A DNA stretch of 64,000 nt from Haloarcula pelagica (GCF_030127105.1 NZ_CP126161.1:806001-870000), one strand, 5' to 3'. Shown: positions 53,101-61,715, counted from the first letter of the stretch. The notes: generated by a model from the letters alone, not told the origin. Numbers and translations are program-made.

Positions 53101-53743
53101 GGAGCTCGGCCTCGTCGATCCGTTCCTGGACGACCTCCAACTCCTCGAACGCGTCTTCTTTCTTCGCGTCGAACTGGGAGACGCCCGCGATCTCGTCGAT
53201 TATCTCCCGGCGGGAGCCGGCGGTCATGTTGATGATCTCGGTCACGTCGCCCTGCATGACGACGTTGTACCCCTCCGGCGTGACGCCAGCCTGTGCGAGC
53301 AGGTCCTGGATATCGGAGAGGTTCACCGAGCGACCGTTGATGTAGTAGTAGGAGTAGTAGTTGTCCTCGGTCTGTTTGACTCGGCGCTTGATCGCGATTT
53401 CGTCGACATCCCCTACGTCCTCTGTTCCGGCGGCGTTGACGACCTGCGAGCGGTCGAGCGTCCGGTCGTCGTTGGCGAGGATCACCTCGCAACTGGCCTG
53501 GCGCTCACCCGAAACCTCGGCGTCTTCGTCGGCGTGACCGGGGTTGTAGATGAGATCAGTCAGTTTCTCGGCCCGGATGCCCGACGTGCGGGCCAGGCCC
53601 AGTGTGAAGAGGACGGCGTCGATGATGTTCGACTTGCCCGAGCCGTTCGGACCGCTGATCGTCGTGAAGTCGTCGTAAAACGGGATCCGGGTCTTTCGCC
53701 CGAAGCTCTTGAAGTTATCCAGAACGAGCTCTTTGATGTGCAT
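50162..53743 (-). CDS. smc: Chromosome segregation ATPase SMC
   Basis: A 1193-residue condensin-type SMC that loops and segregates chromosomal DNA. It has Walker A GPNGSGKS (31-38) near the N-terminus, long coiled coils in both arms, a globular hinge in the middle (about 520-680, GGVHGTVGQLGGVNPEYA), and the ABC signature MSGGEKSLTALAF and Walker B APFYALDEVDAFLD at the C-terminus. Length is standard. It follows an 18-bp gap after the coiled-coil gene and precedes scpA. Confidence 0.97.
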   Translation of the reverse strand: MHIKELVLDNFKSFGRKTRIPFYDDFTTISGPNGSGKSNIIDAVLFTLGLARTSGIRAEKLTDLIYNPGHADEDAEVSGERQASCEVILANDDRTLDRSQVVNAAGTEDVGDVDEIAIKRRVKQTEDNYYSYYYINGRSVNLSDIQDLLAQAGVTPEGYNVVMQGDVTEIINMTAGSRREIIDEIAGVSQFDAKKEDAFEELEVVQERIDEAELRIEEKQDRLDQLEDERETALEYQSLRGEKEEYEGYRKAAELEDKRAELDAVEDDIDDLEAELAELQTELDERQGKVVRLEDELHELNQEIERKGEDEQLAIKRDIEEIKGDISRFEDKIEAADDAVEEAENERRQAFVQIDRKQETIDDLESEIRETKVEQSNVKADIAQKESELADVQEQIDAVGEEFEEVKDELESKRDRLETLKSEHNDLQREQDRLLDEARRRSNEEDEKRTQIEECEARIPELEADIEDLETELEKARKNKATIGDVVDDLRAEKRELQSDLDELEDEISAKQQEYAELEAKAGQDGDSSYGRAVTTILNNDFGGVHGTVGQLGGVNPEYATACETAAGGRLAHVVVDDDGVGQQCIDYLKSRNAGRATFLPITKMQRRSLPSLPSHDGVVDFAYNLVDFDSEYAGIFAYVLGDTVIVDDMDTARDLIGDFRMVTLEGDLVEKSGAMTGGSSSGTRYSFSGGAGKLERVAQRITDLEEERESVRSDLRDVEERLDDARDRESDATEQVRDIEAQIERKQEALDDTEDRIAELDEELAEIAAERANVADEMDELEAEIETKDEAIAAVEGEIDDLEAEVEDSELPALTDEREAIRAEIDDLEDRLDDLEGTRNELQLEKQYAEDAVEDLHDDIEAAQNRKAEQEERIEEFEAQVTEKRELKAEKEEKIADLEEELADLKADREDLREDLSAAKEARDEQQAAVSDVERDLDDAREDRERLDWEIDELESQVGDYDPEDVPDHDTVEAEIERLVGEMEALEPVNMRAIDEYDDVADDLADLEDKRETLVEEADGIRDRIDTYEARKKETFMEAFDAINEQFEEIFERLSNGTGHLHLENEDDPFEGGLTMKAQPGDKPIQRLNAMSGGEKSLTALAFIFAIQRHNPAPFYALDEVDAFLDAANAELVGELVDELAGDAQFVVVSHRSALLERSERAIGVMMQGDNVSAVTGIDLSGDGTEEAPADD

Positions 53744-53761
53744 GCGGTGTGGGCCGGGTCC

Positions 53762-54070
53762 CTACGCGACGATGATGTCCGACTCGGACTCCTCGGTGGA
53801 CTCGGCGTCGGCGGGCACCTCGGCTCCCTCCTCTGCCGGTTCCTCGGGGGCCTCGGTGTTAGTTGTGTCGGCCTCCCCGTCGAACTCCGCGTCGACATCG
53901 GTCGCCACGTCGTCCTGCTGGCTGGCGATCGGGCCGACTTCGCCGTCGACGGCGTTCTCCATCTCGCGAAGGCGGACCTTGCACTCGACGAGTTCGTCCG
54001 TGAGTCCTTCGACGGATGCTTCCAGTTCCTGGACGCGCGCTTCCAGTTCCGCGACGCGGTTGTCGCTCAT
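53762..54070 (-). CDS. Small coiled-coil protein upstream of smc (DUF7518-like)
   Basis: A 102-residue protein: a leucine-heptad coiled coil (residues 1-45, DNRVAELEARVQELEASVEG) followed by an acidic disordered tail (about 55-102). It precedes smc and scpA on the same strand, 18 bp from smc, so it likely belongs to the condensin operon. I recall a haloarchaeal family DUF7518 with this form but cannot verify the number. A structural or regulatory partner of SMC is a hypothesis. Confidence 0.75.
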   Translation of the reverse strand: MSDNRVAELEARVQELEASVEGLTDELVECKVRLREMENAVDGEVGPIASQQDDVATDVDAEFDGEADTTNTEAPEEPAEEGAEVPADAESTEESESDIIVA

Positions 54071-54225
54071 ATCGATACACGTTCCGGCCTGGACACTTAT
54101 ACCTACGTCAGACAATATCATGGATTCTGATAGCTTTCGGACCAGCCCTCGGACGGAGACGACGACTCGGTACCCGTCCGCGCGTGGTCGTTAGCCTTTA
54201 GCCATCTCCCATCGAACGCCGTGTA

Positions 54226-55740
54226 ATGACTGCACAAGCCGCCGAGTCCCGCGAACTCGCGGCCGTCATCGGGCTGGAGGTCCACGTCCAGCTGGAGACG
54301 GAGACGAAAATCTTCTGTGGCTGCTCGACCGCGCCGACCGACGAGCCAAACACACACACCTGCCCGGTCTGTCTCGGCCTGCCGGGCGCCCTGCCGGTCG
54401 TCAACGAGGGCGCCGTCGAGGCCGCCGTCAAGATCGGGAAGGCCATCGACGCCGACGTGCCCGAGGAGACCACCTTCCACCGGAAGAACTACTACTACCC
54501 CGACCTGCCCAAGAACTTCCAGATCACGCAGTACGACGCCCCGATCTGCCAGGACGGGGAGCTCTCCTTCACCGTCGAGGGCGAGCGCCGCGCCGTCGAC
54601 ATCCGCCGGGCGCACCTCGAAGAGGACCCCGGGTCGATCAAACACGTCCGGGAGGGGACCGGCCCGCTGGAGTCCCGGACCTGTTCGATCGAGCGCGCCG
54701 ACTACACGCTGATCGACTACAACCGCGCCGGCACGCCGCTGATGGAGATCGTCACCGAACCGGACTTCCGGGCGCCCGGCGAAGTCCGGGCGTTCCTGGA
54801 GAAACTGGAGGAAGTCCTGGAGTATCTGGGCGTGTTCGACCCCGGCCGGGACGGTAGCCTCCGCATCGACGCGAACCTTTCGATGGTCGACGCGAGCGAG
54901 GTCGGCGACGAGGGCGACATTGACGAGTCAGTCCTCGAAGACGCCAACCGCACCGAGGTCAAGAACATCTCCAGTCACAAGGGCGCCGAGCAGGCGCTTT
55001 CCTTCGAGGCCTCCCGTCAGCGGAAGCTCATCCAGTCCGGTCGCGCCGTCGAACAGGAGACCCGCCACTTCAACGAGACTCACGGCAACACGGTCTCGAT
55101 GCGCTCGAAGGAAGAAGAGAAGGACTACCGGTACTTCCGGGAGGCCGACCTCCCGCCGCTACAGGTCGACCACTGGAAAGACGAACTCTCGATCCCGGAA
55201 CTCCCGGACGCCCGCCGCGAGCGGTTCGTCGCTGAGTACGGCCTCAGCGACGAGGCAGCCTCGAAGCTCACCTCGACGAAACAGGTCGCGGACTTCTTCG
55301 AGAACGTCGCCGAGCGGTTCGACGCCGACCTGGCGGCGACCTGGGTCGCCGACAACCTCCTCGGGGAACTGAACTACCGCGACATGTCGATCACCGACAT
55401 CGACGACCGCTTCGACGAGGTGATGCGGCTCGTCGAACTCGTCGCGACCGACGAGATCACCGCCAAGAACGCCCGCGAGACCGTCCTGCGTGAGATGCTC
55501 GACGAGGACGACGACCCCGACGCTATCGTCGAGCGGGAGGACCTGGGCAAGACCTCCGGCGACGAGATCCAGCAGGCCGTCGAGGCGGCGATCGAGGAGA
55601 ACCCCGACGCCGTCGAGGACTTCCACGCCGGCGAGGGCGGCGCGATCAACTTCCTCGTCGGCCAGGTGATGCAAAAGACCGGCGGGAGCGCCGACCCCGG
55701 CGACGTGAACGAGCGACTGCGGGCCGAACTGGAAGACTGA
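54226..55740 (+). CDS. gatB: Aspartyl/glutamyl-tRNA amidotransferase subunit B
   Basis: Subunit B of GatCAB, which amidates misacylated Asp-tRNA-Asn and Glu-tRNA-Gln. It has 504 residues: AVIGLEVHVQL at the N-terminus, CPVCLGLPGALPVVN with zinc-ligand Cys, HRKNYYYPDLPKNFQITQ, RTCSIERADYTLIDYNRAGTPL, and a C-terminal Yqey-like tail ending NFLVGQVMQKTGG. GatA and GatC are not in this window. A CTTTA element about 27 nt upstream supports the start. Confidence 0.96.
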   Translation: MTAQAAESRELAAVIGLEVHVQLETETKIFCGCSTAPTDEPNTHTCPVCLGLPGALPVVNEGAVEAAVKIGKAIDADVPEETTFHRKNYYYPDLPKNFQITQYDAPICQDGELSFTVEGERRAVDIRRAHLEEDPGSIKHVREGTGPLESRTCSIERADYTLIDYNRAGTPLMEIVTEPDFRAPGEVRAFLEKLEEVLEYLGVFDPGRDGSLRIDANLSMVDASEVGDEGDIDESVLEDANRTEVKNISSHKGAEQALSFEASRQRKLIQSGRAVEQETRHFNETHGNTVSMRSKEEEKDYRYFREADLPPLQVDHWKDELSIPELPDARRERFVAEYGLSDEAASKLTSTKQVADFFENVAERFDADLAATWVADNLLGELNYRDMSITDIDDRFDEVMRLVELVATDEITAKNARETVLREMLDEDDDPDAIVEREDLGKTSGDEIQQAVEAAIEENPDAVEDFHAGEGGAINFLVGQVMQKTGGSADPGDVNERLRAELED

Positions 55741-55811
55741 GGCGAGAACGGGTTGCTGTGGCGGTAGCTGTCGCGGTTGCGGTGGCCGGGAGCGCACTGC
55801 GTCGCGCGTGC

Positions 55812-55999
55812 CGGGAGACCACTGGTCTCCCGAACCTCGCGGTGTAACCGCGAGAACCCGGGGTAGGGCAGGGGTTGCCTGAGAGCATCCGGCGGCGAAG
55901 CCGCCGGTTCCCCGGACGCGAGGCATCGCCGAGCGTCCGGCCGTTTTTCCCCATGTTTTTGCGATGGGGGTCGCCACCGGCGACCCCGACGTAAAAGGT
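55812..55999. repeat. Hairpin-cluster repeat B between gatB and topA
   Basis: Five palindromes within about 180 nt: 55812-55832 (9-bp, loop ACT), 55836-55854 (8-bp, loop GTA), 55889-55907 (8-bp, loop GAA), 55912-55940 (8-bp outer stem, paired GA mismatches, inner GGC/GCC, loop ATC) and 55967-55987 (9-bp, loop ACC). The segment 55937-55961 matches the reverse complement of 2518-2542 at 20 of 25 positions. It ends AAAAGGTGG (55992-55999 region). No gene is present. Confidence 0.75.
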
Positions 56000-56004
56000 G
56001 GTCG

Positions 56005-58539
56005 CTAGTCGTCGAGCTGGGCCTGCCACTCCCGGACCTGGCTCTCGCTGACACCCTGGACCTCGGTGGCGACGGTGTCGGAGTCGGCGTCCCGGAGCGA
56101 GTCCAGATCGGCGACGCCGGCTGCTTCGAGTTTCTCGGCTGTCGCCGAGCCGATGCCGTTCAGGTCCTCCAGATCCTCGACGGCGTTGCGGGCCTTGTAC
56201 TCCTCGTAGTTACAGATGGGACAGCCAAGCTCCCAGGGGTCGTCGCTGTCGGGGTCGATCACGAGTTCGGGCAGGTCGTGCTCCTCGCAGTAGCTGTCGG
56301 TGACCTCGATGTCGCCGTTGCGGGGCAGCGGCAGCGAGTAGTCACAGTCGGGGTAGCGCGTACAGCCCACCAGCCGCGAGCCAGAGCGGAGGTGTTTGAT
56401 GGCGAGTTCGCCGCCTTCCTCGTCGTCGCTCCCTTCGGCGGCTTCGCCGCCTTCGGATCGTTGCTCCGGTGGAGCAACGCCACACTCGGGACACGGGCCG
56501 ATCACCTCGTCCTCGCTCTCGTCGGCGGCTTCGGCCTCACAGCGGGGGCAGCCGTGGACGAACGTGTCACGACCGGCCAGCATCTTCACGTGGTGCATGT
56601 CGTGGTCCTCACAGCGCTCCTCTAACACGAGCGGTTCGCCGGTCGAGGGCAGCGGGAGCGTGTGCCGACACTCCGGGAAGCCGTCACAGCCGACGAAGTA
56701 CGAGCCCTGGCGGGAGCGCCGGACGAGCAGGTCCTCGCCACACTCCGGACACGGGCCCAGGGTCTTGTCGGCTTTCAGGGACTCCTGGAGGTGGTCGCCG
56801 ATGTCCTCCCGGGAGTCGCGCAGTTCCTCGAAGACCCGGTCGAGCATCTCGCGGGACTCGTCGGTCACGTCGTCCAGCGTCGCCTCGCCGTTGGCGATGC
56901 GGGTCATATCAGCCTCCAGTTGGGCCGTCATCTCCTCGCTGACGACGTGGTCGGCGAACTCCTCGGCGGCCTCGACGACGGCCATCGCGAGCGTGGTCGG
57001 TCGGGGCGGATCGCCCTCGATGTACCCCCGGTCGTACAGTTTTTCGAGGGTGTTGTGGCGGGTCGATTTGGTCCCGACCCCCAGGTCCTCCATGGTCTGG
57101 ATGAGCCGCGACTGGCCGTAGCGACGCGGTGGCTGGGTCTGTTTGGCCTCGATCCGGACCTCGGGCATCGCCAACTCCTCGCCCTCCTCGACATCGGGGA
57201 CGTGGTTCTCGCTGGCGCTGGAGTACGGGTAGACGGCGTGGTAGCCCGGGTCGACCAGGCGCTTGCCGTTGGCCTTCAGCGAGCGACCGGCGGCTTCGGC
57301 GACGACGCGCAGGTGCTCCCAGGTCGCGGCCTCGGCCACGGTCGCGAAGAACCGCCGAACGATCAGTTCGTAGATCTCCCACTCGTCTTCCGAGAGGTCT
57401 GCCTTCGAGGGCAGCTCCCCCGTGGGGTGGATCGGCGGGTGGTCGGTCGTCTCCTCGTCGCCCCCCGTCGGGGCGATGTCGTCCTGTTCGAGCAGTGACT
57501 CGGCGTCCTCACCGAACGCGGAGCCGACGAACTCGTCCAGCAGCGCGTCGGGGTCGAGATCCTCCGGGTAGACCGTGTTGTCGGTTCGGGGGTAGGTGGC
57601 GTAGCCGGCGGTGTAGAGCTCCTCCGCGATGGACATGGCTCGCTGTGCCGAGTAGCCCAGCGAGCCGGCCGCCGAGATGAACGCGGTCGTGTTGAACGGC
57701 GTCGGTGGGCTGTCTGTTCTGGTCCGCCGGCGGACGCTCGTGACCGTCGCGGCGTCGGTACTCCGGAGGTCCTCGTATGCCGCCTCGGCGTCGGCTTCGT
57801 CCCAGACGCGTTCGGCCTCGGTGCCGTCGTCGTCGTAGAAGTACTGTGCTTCGAAGGTGACGCTGTCCTTCTGGAGGTCGGCGAACAGCTCCCAGTAGTC
57901 CTCGGGGTCGAACGCCTGGATCTCGCGCTCGCGGTCGACGATGAGTTTCAGCGTCGGCGACTGGACCCGGCCAACGGAGATGAAGTCGTCGCCCAGTTGC
58001 CGGGCCGACAGCGAGAGAAAGCGGGTGAGCGCGGCCCCCCACACGAGGTCGATGATCTGACGCGCCTCGCCGGCCGCGGCCAGATCGAAGTCGATCTCGT
58101 CGGGGTCGGCGAAGGCTTCGCGCACCTCCCGGTCGGTGATCGAGGAGAAACGGACCCGGCTCACGGGGATGTCGGTCTCCTCGCGGATGAGTTCGTACGC
58201 CTCCTTGCCGATGAGTTCCCCCTCGCGGTCGTAGTCGGTCGCGATGACGGCCTCGTCGGCGCGGCGGGCGAGCTGTTTGAGCGTCGTGACGATGTTCTCC
58301 TGGGTCGGCTCCTTGGTCACGTCGGCGGAGATGAGTTCGACCGGTTCCACGTCGCGCCAGTCGTTGTACTCGGGCGGGAAGTCGACGCCGACGACGTGGC
58401 CCGAGAGGCCGACGACGCGCTTGTCGCCCCAGCGGTAGACGTTGACGCCGTTTCGCCGCTCGCTGTCGGCGCTCCCCTCCGAGAGGATTTCGGCGATACG
58501 GCGTGCGGCGTTGTCCTTCTCGGTGATTATCAGCTCCAT
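56005..58539 (-). CDS. topA: DNA topoisomerase I (type IA)
   Basis: Relaxes negative supercoils. The 844-residue enzyme has a TOPRIM domain (IITEKDNAARRIAE, TDYDREGELIG), the catalytic Tyr316 in AGYATYPRTDN, EDLGVGTKSTRHNTLEKL, and a C-terminal set of zinc ribbons (CPECGEDLLV, CPRCEAEA, CPECG, CTRYPDC) plus a helix-hairpin-helix tail (ARNAVEDLEDLNGIGSATAE). Residues about 687-701 are an insertion (VAPPEQRSEGGEAAEGSD) in a zinc-ribbon loop, shared with metG. Confidence 0.96.
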   Translation of the reverse strand: MELIITEKDNAARRIAEILSEGSADSERRNGVNVYRWGDKRVVGLSGHVVGVDFPPEYNDWRDVEPVELISADVTKEPTQENIVTTLKQLARRADEAVIATDYDREGELIGKEAYELIREETDIPVSRVRFSSITDREVREAFADPDEIDFDLAAAGEARQIIDLVWGAALTRFLSLSARQLGDDFISVGRVQSPTLKLIVDREREIQAFDPEDYWELFADLQKDSVTFEAQYFYDDDGTEAERVWDEADAEAAYEDLRSTDAATVTSVRRRTRTDSPPTPFNTTAFISAAGSLGYSAQRAMSIAEELYTAGYATYPRTDNTVYPEDLDPDALLDEFVGSAFGEDAESLLEQDDIAPTGGDEETTDHPPIHPTGELPSKADLSEDEWEIYELIVRRFFATVAEAATWEHLRVVAEAAGRSLKANGKRLVDPGYHAVYPYSSASENHVPDVEEGEELAMPEVRIEAKQTQPPRRYGQSRLIQTMEDLGVGTKSTRHNTLEKLYDRGYIEGDPPRPTTLAMAVVEAAEEFADHVVSEEMTAQLEADMTRIANGEATLDDVTDESREMLDRVFEELRDSREDIGDHLQESLKADKTLGPCPECGEDLLVRRSRQGSYFVGCDGFPECRHTLPLPSTGEPLVLEERCEDHDMHHVKMLAGRDTFVHGCPRCEAEAADESEDEVIGPCPECGVAPPEQRSEGGEAAEGSDDEEGGELAIKHLRSGSRLVGCTRYPDCDYSLPLPRNGDIEVTDSYCEEHDLPELVIDPDSDDPWELGCPICNYEEYKARNAVEDLEDLNGIGSATAEKLEAAGVADLDSLRDADSDTVATEVQGVSESQVREWQAQLDD
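56437..56479. repeat. Palindromic element inserted in topA
   Basis: GGCGGC/GCCGCC with loop TTC (56437-56451), 7 bases, then 9-bp arms CGTTGCTCC/GGAGCAACG with loop GGT (56459-56479). Relative to the copy at 35637 the spacer is 3 bases shorter, which keeps the same reading frame and gives the same peptide order. It is located directly after CPECG of a zinc ribbon, in the loop between cysteine pairs. Confidence 0.85.
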
Positions 58540-58756
58540 CGGACACCACCTTCGATTGTCATTGGTCCCGATAGGCCCGGACGAGTTCTAAAGTGTTTCG
58601 CCGAAACCGGCAGACAGCGCGGGTGTGCGCGGCGTACACGGCCGCTCGCGCTCGCGTGCGACGAGGATTATCAACGGTCGCCCTTCGGCGGTCCCGGGGA
58701 CGACACCGGATCGCGAATACTGGGCTGTGAGGACGTAACACGACAGACATCGGCAG

Positions 58757-58763
58757 TACTATC
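58757..58763 (+). promoter_or_regulatory. TATA-like element of the histidine kinase gene
   Basis: TACTATC lies 24-30 nt upstream of the ATG at 58787. The rest of 58540-58756 holds the topA promoter (a CTTTAGAA element on the minus strand near 58586-58594) and nothing else I recognise. Confidence 0.4.
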
Positions 58764-58786
58764 CATCGCCACCCACGGTGTTACGT

Positions 58787-60301
58787 ATGACCGACGGTTC
58801 TCCCGTGCAGGCTGACTATGCCGATCCGGGGACGATTCTCGACCGGATGGGCGACGGCTTTCTGGCGCTGGACGACTCGTGGTGTCTCACCTACGCGAAC
58901 GCGAAGGGCCAGGCGATCCTCCGGAAAAGCGTGGCCGACGATATCGACGACATCGAAGGGATGAACCTCTGGGATTCTGTCCCGGACTCACGGGAGAGCG
59001 TGTTCTTCGAGAAGTTCACCGAGTCGATGGTGACACAGGAGCCGGTGACGTTCGAGACGTACTACGCGCTCGTCGATGCGTGGTTCGAAGTCCGGGTGTT
59101 TCCCTCCGACTCCGGGCTGTCGGTGTACTTTCGTGATATCTCAGCGTACAAGGAACTCGCACAGGAACGACAGGACAGCCTGTACGCGCTCCAGCAACTC
59201 TACTCAATCTCCTCCGACGGGTCCACGGATTTCGACACGAAGACGAACGACCTGCTCGCGCTGGGGTGTGAGTTCCTCGACCTCCCGAACGGGTTCGTCA
59301 CGAGGATCGAACAGGGCGAACAGTACATCGTCCACTCGGCGGCGACACACCCGGAGGTTCAGGAGGGCAGTTCCTGTCCCCTCGACGAGGCCTACTGCAA
59401 GCGGACGATCGAACTCGACGAACTGATGACCGTCGTCAACGCCTCGGACGAGGGGTGGAACGACGATCCGGCCTACGATCGGTTCGAGTTCGAGACGTAC
59501 ATCGGCGGCCGACTGACCGTCGACGGGGAGCTGTACGGCACGCTCTGTTTCGCCGATACGAGGGCCCACGACGAGGGGTTCACCGACACCCAGCGGACGT
59601 TCGTCGAACTGCTCACCCGCTGGCTGGGCTACGAACTGGAGCGAAACCAGGCGGCAGAGCAGGTCCTGCGGGAGCGGGATCGCCTCGACGAGTTCGCACA
59701 GGTCGTCTCACACGACCTCCGGAACCCGCTCAACACGGCGACTGCCCGTATCGAGTTACTGAAATCGGAGACGGACAGCGAGCATCTCCCGCCCATCGAG
59801 CGCTCGCTCGACCAGATGGAGCGACTCATCGACGATATGCTCACACTGGCCCGCGACGGACAGAAGGTCAAGGAGACATCGGAAGTTCGACTGCCAGAGC
59901 CCGCCCGGACGGCGTGGAAAACCGTCGATCCGACGAACGTGGAGATCACGGTTACGGCCGACGACGCCACGGTGCTGGCGGACCCAGGTCGGCTCCGGCA
60001 GGTGTTCGAGAACCTCTTTCGGAACGCGGCCGAACACGGTGAGAGCGCGACGCGAGTCGAGGTCGGGCTACTCGACGACGAACCCGGCTTCTACGTCGCG
60101 GACGACGGTGTCGGTATCCCGACGGGCGAGCGGGACCAGGTCTTCGAGCCGGGCTACACGACACAGAACGAAGGGACCGGGTTCGGCCTGAACATCGTCA
60201 AAGACATCGCCTCGGCCCACGACTGGCAGGTCTCAGCGGCCGAATCGGCGGCGGGTGGTGCGCGGTTCGAGATCGGCGGTGTCGATTTCGTCGGCAGTTA
60301 G
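58787..60301 (+). CDS. PAS-GAF sensor histidine kinase
   Basis: A 504-residue soluble kinase: PAS domain (about 12-125), GAF domain (about 135-285, with VTRIEQGEQYIVHS and YCKRTIELDELMTVVN), HisKA with the phospho-acceptor His309 in QVVSHDLRNPLNTA, and a GHKL ATPase domain with the N-box NLFRNAAEHG, G1 VADDGVGIP and G2 GTGFGLNIVKDIASAH. No membrane span, so it senses a cytoplasmic signal. No response regulator gene is adjacent; orphan kinase. Confidence 0.93.
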   Translation: MTDGSPVQADYADPGTILDRMGDGFLALDDSWCLTYANAKGQAILRKSVADDIDDIEGMNLWDSVPDSRESVFFEKFTESMVTQEPVTFETYYALVDAWFEVRVFPSDSGLSVYFRDISAYKELAQERQDSLYALQQLYSISSDGSTDFDTKTNDLLALGCEFLDLPNGFVTRIEQGEQYIVHSAATHPEVQEGSSCPLDEAYCKRTIELDELMTVVNASDEGWNDDPAYDRFEFETYIGGRLTVDGELYGTLCFADTRAHDEGFTDTQRTFVELLTRWLGYELERNQAAEQVLRERDRLDEFAQVVSHDLRNPLNTATARIELLKSETDSEHLPPIERSLDQMERLIDDMLTLARDGQKVKETSEVRLPEPARTAWKTVDPTNVEITVTADDATVLADPGRLRQVFENLFRNAAEHGESATRVEVGLLDDEPGFYVADDGVGIPTGERDQVFEPGYTTQNEGTGFGLNIVKDIASAHDWQVSAAESAAGGARFEIGGVDFVGS

Positions 60302-60318
60302 ACACCGAGCAGCGGTCA

Positions 60319-61692
60319 CTACCGCCCCAGCCGCCGTCGGCCGACGCTGACGCCTTCGGCGACTGTCCAGCCGAGCAGGACGAGCGCGGCCAGCAACGCG
60401 TAGAAGAGGTCCCAGCCGCTCATCCAGACCGGGCGCAGCCAGGGGGTGTAGTGGCCCCAGAGCGCGCCGACGCCCTCGGCCGCGCCCGCCAGCGGCGTCC
60501 CCGCGAACGTCGCCTCGATGAACGTATCGACCGACGCGGTGGCGTTCTCGCCGGCCCTCAGACCCGCACTGCCCGTGAGTTCGTAGCTCCCGGTCGCGTT
60601 CTGTTCGCGGATCGTCGGTCCCGTCGAGCCGTCACCGTGAGCGACCCGTTCGGCGTCGTATGGCCCCCAGGTGGCGTAGTACTCCCAGACGACCTCGCCG
60701 GTCGGCGTCACCTCGATGACGCGGTGGTTCAGCGTGTCCGTGATGAGTGTGTTGCCGTTGGGGAGCCGGTCGGCGTCACGGGGCCAGTTCAGCTGGCCGG
60801 TCCCGACCTCCCAGGTCCGGGTCCAGGTCCCGTCCGTGTAGGCGTACTCGACGACGCGGTCGTTGTGGCTGTCGGCGACCAGGATCGTCGGCGTGCCGTC
60901 CTCGCCGCGCAGGAAGTCGGGGTTGTGTTGCTCGTTGAGGATCTCGTAGTTGTCGTCCTCGCCCAGACGGAGGTCGATCTCCTTGGTCGTCCGGTTGACG
61001 AGGATGACCTGATCGAAGTTCCGCGGCGAGGCCAGGAACTGGTCGTCACCGACGGGGTCGATGTCGTTGCTGTGTGTCCAGTCCCGGTCTTGCCCGCCGT
61101 CGGTGCTGTCCGGGTAGTGGTTGCGGTAGCGCCACCGCCAGGTCACGCGCTCGGTCGTCAGGTTGTAGACGAGTAGCTCGTCGGTCGAGACGCCGCGACT
61201 CTCGTTCCACCCGCGCATGTGCGAGATCGCCAGCGCGGTGTCGTTCAGCATGTCGATGTCGTGGGTGTCCTCGTACGGGAGCAACTGCTCCCATTCTCGC
61301 TCTTTGGTCGCCGGGTCGAGTTCGTACACGAGGGTCTTGCCCTCACGCGGCGAGACGACGAGCAGGTTCCCGTTCGGGAGCGGGTCGACATCGAAGAACC
61401 ACGCGTCGGTCCCCTGTCTGCTCGTGTAGGTCCACTCGTGGCGGGCGCGTTCGTCGACGGCGACCAGCCGAGCGGGCTTCTTCGGGTTCGTGTTCCCGCG
61501 GAAAGTGTAGCCCTGCGTGCTGACGACGGTGGTGCCGTTGGCCGGCGCAGTGACGGTTCCGCGCTGGAGGGTCGTCGCCTGCTCGCCGTCGGCAGTCACG
61601 GCGCTGACGGCCATCGGCGCGAGCAGCGAGGCGACGAGGAGCGCGGCGAGGAGGCGTGCGACGGTCGCGCGGGAGCGATCGGCGGGGAGCAC
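60319..61692 (-). CDS. Exported arylsulfotransferase-like beta-propeller protein with C-terminal anchor
   Basis: A 457-residue envelope protein. A signal segment (about 14-30, LLAALLVASLLAPMAVSA) leads to a six-blade-like repeat (DVDPLPNGNLLVVSPREG, ADRLPNGNTLITDTLNHRVIEV, SHMRGWNESRG) typical of the ASST family, and a C-terminal span. The catalytic His of bacterial enzymes is not confirmed; a non-enzymatic propeller is possible. The GTG start at 61692 is chosen because a TATA element lies at 61716-61723. Confidence 0.82.
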   Translation of the reverse strand: MLPADRSRATVARLLAALLVASLLAPMAVSAVTADGEQATTLQRGTVTAPANGTTVVSTQGYTFRGNTNPKKPARLVAVDERARHEWTYTSRQGTDAWFFDVDPLPNGNLLVVSPREGKTLVYELDPATKEREWEQLLPYEDTHDIDMLNDTALAISHMRGWNESRGVSTDELLVYNLTTERVTWRWRYRNHYPDSTDGGQDRDWTHSNDIDPVGDDQFLASPRNFDQVILVNRTTKEIDLRLGEDDNYEILNEQHNPDFLRGEDGTPTILVADSHNDRVVEYAYTDGTWTRTWEVGTGQLNWPRDADRLPNGNTLITDTLNHRVIEVTPTGEVVWEYYATWGPYDAERVAHGDGSTGPTIREQNATGSYELTGSAGLRAGENATASVDTFIEATFAGTPLAGAAEGVGALWGHYTPWLRPVWMSGWDLFYALLAALVLLGWTVAEGVSVGRRRLGR

Positions 61693-61715
61693 ACCACCCG
61701 GTCGGGGAGCCCGCG

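Noticed and set aside
55741-55800. A small protein in the GTTGCGGTGG-rich stretch after gatB
   Set aside because: The frames there code Ala-Thr repeats or Arg-rich peptides with no start signal; the sequence looks like an imperfect hexamer repeat.
61278-61296. GGGAGCA/TGCTCCC inverted repeat as a third copy of the metG/topA element
   Set aside because: It lies in the propeller gene with a 2-base centre, lacks the neighbouring GCGGC/GCCGC hairpin and the CGTT arm, and fits ordinary codons of that gene.
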